From NCBI RefSeq assembly GCF_032268605.1, contig NZ_CP130318.1:3072001-3136000 (forward strand): a DNA stretch of 64,000 nt, read 5' to 3'. This DNA comes from Paenibacillus aurantius. Lineage in GTDB: Bacteria; Bacillota; Bacilli; Paenibacillales; NBRC-103111. Shown here one piece after another: positions 58,403-64,000 of the stretch; position 1 is the first letter of the stretch, and each line of letters begins with the position of its first letter. The notes under the pieces were generated by a model that did no database searches, had not been told where the DNA came from, and worked only from the letters and a program-made list of their open reading frames with translations. The position numbers were made by a program, and so were the translations under genes.

Positions 58403-59287
58403 TTAGCCTTTGACCGAACCCAGCATGATGCCTTTGACGAAATATTTCTGGACGAACGGATAGACGCAGAGAATCGGAATCATCACGAAGATCAGCGTGG
58501 CATATTGGAGGGTGACGGGGGTGATGTTCAGATTTGCCGCTTCCGCCGCATTGTCCCCCGCACCGGTCGAGATGGAAGTCAGTTTGGCCCCTTCGATGAT
58601 CTCCCGGAGAAACAGCATGAGCGGCCACTTGTCTACATCCCGGATATACACGATGGCGCTGTAGAAGTTATTCCAATAGCCCACGGCAGTAAACAAACAG
58701 AGCGTGGCAATGATGGGACCCGACAGCGGGACGACGATGCGGAAGAGGATATAGGGATCCGAGGCGCCGTCGATGCGTGCCGCTTCTTCGAGTTCTTCCG
58801 GGATATTTTCCATGAATGTCTTCATCAGGATGAGATTGAATCCGGTAAGCAGCGCCGGTATGACGAGAGCGGCCAATGTATTGATCAACCCGAGTGAACG
58901 CATCAAGTAGTAATTCGGGATCAGGCCACCGTTGAACAGCATCGTGAAGACAACGGCGATCATGATGAGGTTGCGGCCGCGCAGATGCTTCTTGGACAGC
59001 GGGTAAGCAGTAAGAATGTAGAGAAGAATGCCGAGCAGCACGCCGGAGACCGTAACCACGATCGTATTCCAGTAGCTGCTCCAGAGCACCGGATGGCCAA
59101 AAATTTCCTTGTACGCTTCGAAAGTCACCTGTTTCGGCCAAATGCGCATCGGGTTTTCCACGAAGGCGGAATAGGAGCTGATGGAAACGACGAAGACGTT
59201 GACGAACGGGTAAAGCATGAGCAGGGTAATAATGGTGATGACCGTATTGTTTAGGATGTCAAAAAGACTGACCCTTCGCAGCCGCAT
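58403..59287 (-). CDS. Sugar ABC transporter permease (LplC/YtcP-type)
   Basis: 294 residues from the ATG at 59287 with GGAGGG upstream. Six membrane segments and the coupling loop ELEEAARIDGASDPYILFRIVVPLSGPIIAT. The end (QKYFVKGIMLGSVKG) is typical of LplC. Partner of the LplB-type permease, whose end it follows by 11 bases. Confidence 0.93.
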   Translation of the reverse strand: MRLRRVSLFDILNNTVITIITLLMLYPFVNVFVVSISSYSAFVENPMRIWPKQVTFEAYKEIFGHPVLWSSYWNTIVVTVSGVLLGILLYILTAYPLSKKHLRGRNLIMIAVVFTMLFNGGLIPNYYLMRSLGLINTLAALVIPALLTGFNLILMKTFMENIPEELEEAARIDGASDPYILFRIVVPLSGPIIATLCLFTAVGYWNNFYSAIVYIRDVDKWPLMLFLREIIEGAKLTSISTGAGDNAAEAANLNITPVTLQYATLIFVMIPILCVYPFVQKYFVKGIMLGSVKG

Positions 59288-59298
59288 TCGCTTCCCTC

Positions 59299-60270
59299 CT
59301 ACCATATTGATTTTCCGCTGATTTTTCGTGCCGCATAATTCGCCGAAAGGATCAGAACGAAGCCGACTACACTTTTGAACAAGCCGACTGCCGTGGCGTA
59401 AGACAGCCGTCCATCCTGTAACCCGATCCGGTAGGTATAGGTTTCGAAAATATCGGCGGTCTCGTAGGTTACCGGGTTATACAGCAGAAAAACCTGCTCG
59501 AATCCGTTGTCCAGGATGTTGCCCAGGTTTAAAAGCAGCAGGATGATAATCGTCGTCGCGATTCCCGGAATGGTAATGTAGCGAATCCGCTGCAGCCTTG
59601 AGGCTCCGTCAATCTTGGCTGACTCGTACAAGGTGGGATCGATGCCGGTCATGGCTGCCAAGTAAATGATGGTCCCCCATCCGACACCTTTCCAGATTTC
59701 GGCGCTCACGATGATACTTCGAAAGTAGCCGGGCTCCATCAGAAACTTAACCGGCTCGTGGCCGAAAGAGGTGATGATCTGGTTCACCAGCCCGGACGTG
59801 GGAGAGAGGAAGTTGATGACAATGCCGGCCAGCACCACCCATGAGATAAAATGAGGCAAATATAGAATCGTTTGGGTGATTCTCTTAAAAAGCATCTGCC
59901 TGACCTCATTGAGCATAAGCGCCAAGAGAATCGGAGCAGGAAAGCCCCAAAGAATCTGATAAACACTTAACAGGATCGAATTTCTCAATACCCGGATAAA
60001 ATGGGCGGACTGAAACAGCGTCTCAAAGTTTTGAAAGCCGACCCAGTCACTACCCCAGATGCCTTTCACGATGCTCAACTTTTTGAAAGCGATTACGATT
60101 CCGAACATCGGAACGTATTTGAAGATCAGCAGGTACAGAAGTCCGGGAATTAGAAAGACATACAGCCATTTGTTCTTGATCAGGTATCTCATGAAGCTTT
60201 CTTTCTTTATCGTTAGCACTCTCTGCGTTGGAAGGGCTCCTTGCCGGATCCCGGGATTGGATGGTTCCAC
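59299..60270 (-). CDS. Sugar ABC transporter permease (LplB/YteP-type)
   Basis: 323 residues from the GTG at 60270 with GGGAGGAGAGAGG upstream; an ATG at 60192 is in frame but has a weak ribosome site. A charged cytoplasmic start leads to LIKNKWLYVFLIPGLLYLLIFKYVPMFGIVIAFKKL, then six membrane segments, with the coupling loop ALYESAKIDGASRLQRIRYITIPGIATT-like LYESAKIDGA. First gene of the large saccharide operon. Confidence 0.92.
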   Translation of the reverse strand: MEPSNPGIRQGALPTQRVLTIKKESFMRYLIKNKWLYVFLIPGLLYLLIFKYVPMFGIVIAFKKLSIVKGIWGSDWVGFQNFETLFQSAHFIRVLRNSILLSVYQILWGFPAPILLALMLNEVRQMLFKRITQTILYLPHFISWVVLAGIVINFLSPTSGLVNQIITSFGHEPVKFLMEPGYFRSIIVSAEIWKGVGWGTIIYLAAMTGIDPTLYESAKIDGASRLQRIRYITIPGIATTIIILLLLNLGNILDNGFEQVFLLYNPVTYETADIFETYTYRIGLQDGRLSYATAVGLFKSVVGFVLILSANYAARKISGKSIW

Positions 60271-60329
60271 CGTACCTCTCTCCTCCCCTTCTTAAATGAC
60301 TTACCCTGAGTATATAAGCCGCAGGACCA

Positions 60330-60365
60330 AATAAAAATTCCCCTCCCTTTACAAATGGTGAGGGG
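60330..60365 (-). terminator. Terminator of the sensor/regulator operon
   Basis: Read on the minus strand: CCCCTC (60365-60360), a short inner part, GAGGGG (60345-60340), then AATTTTTATT. It lies about 75 bases after the histidine kinase stop and separates that unit from the saccharide operon. Confidence 0.82.
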
Positions 60366-60381
60366 ATGTAAACGCTTTTAT
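60365..60381. promoter_or_regulatory. Candidate cre site (CcpA binding)
   Basis: ATGTAAACGCTTTTAT fits the cre pattern WTGNAARCGNWWWCAN at all but one position. It lies about 100 bases upstream of the start of the saccharide operon, so carbon-catabolite repression is possible, although the terminator lies in between. Confidence 0.4.
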
Positions 60382-60436
60382 GAATTCGCGCCTAATCTGT
60401 GGGAGAAAATCAAGATTTGGTGGGAGACCGTCAACA

Positions 60437-62239
60437 TTAGGTCTGTTTCGGAATTCGCATTTCGACTAACGTTCCCTCCCCTTCTTTTCCGAATATCCGT
60501 AATCCATAAGGCTCTCCGAAGATTAGCCGGATTCTTTGGTTCACGTTGCTGAGCCCGATATGCTCGTCTTCTTTTATTTCATTGGATTGAAAGCCCAGGT
60601 TGATTCTATCCGCCAAAGCTTGACTGATGCCTACGCCATTGTCCTTGATCTTCAGCACGACGGCATTCGTTTCCTCGTATCCGATAATCGTGATCATGCC
60701 CGGCCGGTCGGATGGTTTGATGCCGTGATAAATGGCGTTCTCAATAATCGGCTGCAAGGTGAGCTTGACCGTTAAGTAGTCGAGAATACTGCCGTTGATC
60801 TTCCAGGCCACTTCCAGCTGGTCTTTATAATGAAGCTGCTGAACCTCGACATACAAGCGGGCATGCTCCATCTCCGTCCGCAGCGGAATGATGTTTTCTC
60901 CTCGGGAAAGGCTCAGCCGCAGCAAACGCGACAAGGTATGAATCATGACCGACGCCTCGTTCTTGCCTTTGGTCAGCCGCATCACCTTCCAATTCACCGC
61001 TTCGAGCGTGTTGTAGAGCATGTGCGGGTTGATTTGCGCTTGAAGCGCTATGGCTTGGGCTTTGCTCATCATTTCGTAGCGTCGCCGTAACTCCTCTTCC
61101 ATCTCTTTCTTCTGTTCGCTGGAGTCTTGGATGGTTGCGGCTATATATTTGATCTCGTTGACAGCCCCGGCTCCTTTAAAGTCCCTCATCGGAGGCTGGC
61201 TGTTCTTCAATAAAGAGAGAATTCCCCGGATCGGTTGGTAAGTCTTGACCGAAACGAGAAAAGCAATAAGCAGGCTGGACACCACTCCGATGGCAATCAG
61301 GAGAACGATAAAGGACCGAAGCTGGCTTTGTCTGGATTCGTAATGCTTAAGCGGAACGATGGAAAAGAAGGTCCATTCCCCCCGGGAGGAAGGCACCGCC
61401 GTTACGACATGATCCATTTTTTCGAAGGAAAGGATGCTGGAATAAGTGGAGCCGAGGAACGGCATCGGCAGTTGGGGGTGCTGGCTCTTTAGCTGCTGAT
61501 TGATCAGGAGTTGATCCTGAGTAAAGACAATTCTTCCTTCCCGGTCCACGATATAGATTTCTTGTTCGGGTGTTATCTCTTTAAGCAGGGGTGCCAATTG
61601 CTCGGAGCCGATATTCATGATCAGCCCCCCTTCTTGTTTGGAGCCGGTTACCGGCAGCTTACGGAAGAGAACGAGGTAGTGTTCGAACGTATCCCTAACT
61701 GGCTTAGGAAGCGTACGGATCCAGAAGTTCCGCCCGTCTCTTCTGGTTGAGAACTCGTCGTACCACCATTGATGATCAAACTTGTCTAATGTTCCTCCGC
61801 TTGTCTCGGAGAGCAAATAATCATTCTTTCCGGATCCGGAATACAGCTGTATGGTCTCTACATAAGGATTTGTCAGGATGGAGATACCGAGGATGTGTTG
61901 AATTCTCCTTATTCTGGAAATGGTGGAATAGTCCAAAGGGTAATCGAAGAGGTCTTCCTTGAGAAATACTTCAATGTCGGGGTCGTTGCCAAGACGGATG
62001 CTGAGGCTTTCGGCTTCCGCCATAATAAGATCAACGTTATCGCGGATTCGGGTTAGTTCGTTGAGGCTGGCGCGGCTGATTTCCTCCCTCATCGACGAAT
62101 CGTTGTAGATAAACACGAGATAATGCAGGCAAACCAAGGGGACCATGAGAAGAAAGAAAACCACAATGAAGGTTTTGATAAAAATGCTGTTGAATTTGTA
62201 AGTCTTGATATCGGTCCACAACGTCGGCTTTCCTTTCAT
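60437..62239 (-). CDS. Sensor histidine kinase, YesM type
   Basis: 600 residues from the ATG at 62239 (GAGGGGCGG upstream). One membrane segment near 17-40, outer sensing domain to about 290, second membrane segment around 295-320 (SFIVLLIAIGVVSSLLIAFLVS), then the histidine box QAQINPHMLYNTLEAVNWKVMRL and the ATP boxes IIENAIYHGIKPSDRPG and IKDNGVGISQAL. It is 29 bases after the AraC-type regulator gene and probably senses the oligosaccharide used by the operon downstream. Confidence 0.92.
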   Translation of the reverse strand: MKGKPTLWTDIKTYKFNSIFIKTFIVVFFLLMVPLVCLHYLVFIYNDSSMREEISRASLNELTRIRDNVDLIMAEAESLSIRLGNDPDIEVFLKEDLFDYPLDYSTISRIRRIQHILGISILTNPYVETIQLYSGSGKNDYLLSETSGGTLDKFDHQWWYDEFSTRRDGRNFWIRTLPKPVRDTFEHYLVLFRKLPVTGSKQEGGLIMNIGSEQLAPLLKEITPEQEIYIVDREGRIVFTQDQLLINQQLKSQHPQLPMPFLGSTYSSILSFEKMDHVVTAVPSSRGEWTFFSIVPLKHYESRQSQLRSFIVLLIAIGVVSSLLIAFLVSVKTYQPIRGILSLLKNSQPPMRDFKGAGAVNEIKYIAATIQDSSEQKKEMEEELRRRYEMMSKAQAIALQAQINPHMLYNTLEAVNWKVMRLTKGKNEASVMIHTLSRLLRLSLSRGENIIPLRTEMEHARLYVEVQQLHYKDQLEVAWKINGSILDYLTVKLTLQPIIENAIYHGIKPSDRPGMITIIGYEETNAVVLKIKDNGVGISQALADRINLGFQSNEIKEDEHIGLSNVNQRIRLIFGEPYGLRIFGKEGEGTLVEMRIPKQT

Positions 62240-62268
62240 AACCGCCCCTCTTTCGTTCCCGCCGCTTG

Positions 62269-63789
62269 TTACCCTAAGCCTTCCCGGTACTCGCTCGGCG
62301 AGCATCCCTTGTATTTTCGGAACAGCTTATAGAAATGCCGTACGTCTTTATAGCCTGCCTGTTCGCAAACCTCATAGATCTTCATATTGGTACTTTGCAG
62401 CAGATGGGCCGCTTGGTTAATTCGGATGTTCGTTACGTAATCGGAGAAGCTCTCCCCTGTCTCCAGCTTGAATAAACGGCTTAAATAGACAGGATTAAGA
62501 TAAACATGATTGGCCACTTCCTGTAAGGTGATCTCCTTGCCGGCATTGGCCTTTACAAATTGCTTGGCCTGCGTGATGACCCTTCTCTCCGTTTCGGCGG
62601 AGCCGCCTGCCTCTCTCCGGCCCAACTCCTTCAGGAGGGAATGACTAATTTGTTTTATCTCCTCCGGATTCTCGGATTTGCAGAGCTGCATCAGCCGGGC
62701 GCTGCCGCTGTCGTGCGCATACACGGAATCCAGGCTTCCGAACAGCTGGATTAGAATCGATTTGAGGAGGTCGATCTGATCCCGGCCGTAGTGGACCATA
62801 TAGTGATCCAGAAGCTGACCCGCTTTCTCATAGCGCCCCTCCTCCAGCAATTCCGTCCAAAGCCGTTTGTCCTCTTTCCACTGACGAAGCCGCGAGACGG
62901 ACAGAGGCCCTGACTGCATTCGAAGGCTGCGGTGTTCCTCCAAAAATTCCGACAGAGCAGGATAGACGTGTTCCACCTGCCAGTCGATGGTAAGGCCGAT
63001 CAAGGAACGAAGCCGGGCAGCGGCTAGACTTAAAATTCGGGAAACCGCAATGGATAACGGTTCCTCTTCCGGATCCAGGCTGATGGCGAGCATAGTCAAT
63101 GGATTCCCTGCCGGGCCGAGAGGCAAAAGCGTAATGGCCGATGAAGATTCGGCCAGGCTGTGAAGCAGGGTGCGCTGCACCGCTTCGGCCGGGGCAGCGG
63201 TTGTCCACGAGAGGCGGACAGGAGCGCAGGCGCATGCTCTCGGATCGAGATTCATCCCGATCATCTCGAATTGTCTCCGGATTTCCCCTTCGTCGGCCAG
63301 CGTGTCGAACAAGAGATGCGGCAGGTACCGATCCTTCAAATACCGTAGCATTTGATGCCACATTTCCTTTTTGGCCTCCTGCTGATTTTGCTCCGACCGC
63401 TCCTTATCCAGCTGCTCCTTCAGAGAGCGGAAGACACGGTACACTTCGTCTAAATCGGTAGGCTTCAGCAAATAGTCCTGCACGTTATAGCGGATGGCTT
63501 CTTTCGCCAGCTCAAATTCCTGGTACCCGCTGATCAGGACGACCTTAACGGGAAGGCGGGTTTCATAAATATGCTTCGCGAGGCTGAGCCCCGACACGAA
63601 GGTCATGCGGATGTCGGATAGAACCGCATCGACCCTGGCACCCTCGAGGTACTGGATCGCTTCTCCCCCATCTTTAAGAACGGCCGCCACTTGAAATCCG
63701 CAGCTTTCCCAATCCACAATCTCCGCCAGCCCGCTTCTGACTTCTTCGTCATCGTCCACGATTAAAATCCGATAGGCCGTATCCTTCAT
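62269..63789 (-). CDS. AraC-type response regulator (YesN-like)
   Basis: 506 residues from the ATG at 63789 (GTGGAGGG upstream). Receiver domain with Asp12-Asp13, phospho-acceptor Asp59 in AVLSDIRMTFVSG and Lys in YLLKPTDLDEV. Two AraC helix-turn-helix motifs at the end (LQEVANHVYLNPVYLSRLFKLETGESFSDYVTNIRINQAAHLLQ...YEVCEQAGYKDVRHFYKLFRKYKGCSPSEYRE). It is transcribed with the sensor gene and likely activates the saccharide operon at 49-60 kb. Confidence 0.92.
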   Translation of the reverse strand: MKDTAYRILIVDDDEEVRSGLAEIVDWESCGFQVAAVLKDGGEAIQYLEGARVDAVLSDIRMTFVSGLSLAKHIYETRLPVKVVLISGYQEFELAKEAIRYNVQDYLLKPTDLDEVYRVFRSLKEQLDKERSEQNQQEAKKEMWHQMLRYLKDRYLPHLLFDTLADEGEIRRQFEMIGMNLDPRACACAPVRLSWTTAAPAEAVQRTLLHSLAESSSAITLLPLGPAGNPLTMLAISLDPEEEPLSIAVSRILSLAAARLRSLIGLTIDWQVEHVYPALSEFLEEHRSLRMQSGPLSVSRLRQWKEDKRLWTELLEEGRYEKAGQLLDHYMVHYGRDQIDLLKSILIQLFGSLDSVYAHDSGSARLMQLCKSENPEEIKQISHSLLKELGRREAGGSAETERRVITQAKQFVKANAGKEITLQEVANHVYLNPVYLSRLFKLETGESFSDYVTNIRINQAAHLLQSTNMKIYEVCEQAGYKDVRHFYKLFRKYKGCSPSEYREGLG

Positions 63790-63884
63790 GTCAGCCCTCC
63801 ACTTTGTTGGGATAAGTCTAGATTGACACAGGGGACAGCAAACAATCAACTAATTTTTGCAGATCATGGAAAAGGCGGCAGGCA

Positions 63885-63933
63885 GGGAAAAACGTCAAGC
63901 ATCCGTTTCAGCGGGGAAGGCCGAAACGGATGC
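63885..63933 (-). terminator. Terminator of the permease at the window edge
   Basis: GCATCCGTTTC (63899-63909) pairs with GAAACGGATGC (63923-63933), with TTGACGTTTTT after it on the minus strand. It lies just after the stop of the truncated permease gene. Confidence 0.85.
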
Positions 63934-63963
63934 CGCACTTCCTATTCTACGCAGCCCTTTACC

Positions 63964-64000
63964 TTAGCCCTTGACCGCAAAATGCTCCGTTACCACGCTG
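63964..64000 (-). CDS. Sugar ABC transporter permease, last residues only (start outside window)
   Basis: The last 12 codons of a minus-strand gene, ending in SVVTEHFAVKG and a TAA stop. The xAVKG end is the usual last part of MalG/LplC-type permeases. The rest of the gene is beyond the window. Confidence 0.65.
   Translation of the reverse strand, partial: SVVTEHFAVKG

Overview
The window reads as chromosome of a spore-forming Gram-positive of the Paenibacillus/Cohnella type. Evidence: strong AGGAGG-type ribosome sites, a Spo0E-family phosphatase, an HPr-kinase-like protein, two YesM/YesN-type two-component systems each next to a sugar ABC importer, copper-amine-oxidase N-like and FIMAH surface domains, and moderately high GC with many GTG/TTG starts. 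No rRNA, tRNA, CRISPR array, transposase or phage genes were seen.

Layout. 1-1.4 kb: end of an ABC-2 exporter. 1.5-9 kb: a reactive-sulfur region with truncated haemoglobin, DUF302, three rhodanese-type genes, a TauE-DsrE2-CstR-rhodanese operon, and a TusA/rhodanese - MBL/rhodanese - TusA operon behind a clear CstR-type operator, plus a METTL7-like methyltransferase. The gene set matches the yrkE-yrkJ type locus of Bacillus and the cst locus of Staphylococcus. 9-15 kb: ECF sigma factor with a six-Asp-box membrane partner, a small kinase-like protein, and the pxpBCA 5-oxoprolinase operon. 14.8-17.4 kb: a PrsW-type membrane protease fused to a nuclease-like toxin tail, followed at once by a small acidic presumed immunity protein. 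17.4-25.8 kb: mixed single genes (membrane protein, aldo/keto reductase, TetR + hydrolase with tandem operators, FUSC protein, second METTL7-like methyltransferase, PhzF, divergent HprK).

26-32 kb: an amino-sugar-acid catabolic operon (amidohydrolase, DgaE-type ammonia lyase, DgaF-type aldolase, PfkB kinase, GntR) divergent from a GH130 gene. 32-38.7 kb: a sugar ABC importer with its own YesMN-type sensor and regulator. 39-47.5 kb: acetyltransferases, Spo0E-like protein, a secreted copper-amine-oxidase-N protein with a tandem-repeat partner, a NarL/LiaR-type two-component system and a divergent membrane protein. 47.6-48.9 kb: a TIR-domain protein of the CBASS/Pycsar effector type, without any visible cyclase, overlapping a small basic gene. 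49-60.3 kb: a large saccharide-use operon (LplB/LplC permeases, binding protein, 1651-residue secreted protein, GH97, family 2 glycosyltransferase). 60.4-64 kb: its likely sensor kinase and AraC-type regulator, then the end of another permease.

Most interesting for new biology are the PrsW-nuclease toxin with neighbour immunity gene (15-17.3 kb), the orphan TIR/GAF-like two-gene unit (47.6-48.9 kb), and the sulfur locus whose single operator appears to control a tiny divergent 17-codon frame as well as the main operon. All functions are from reading the sequence; no database search was run.
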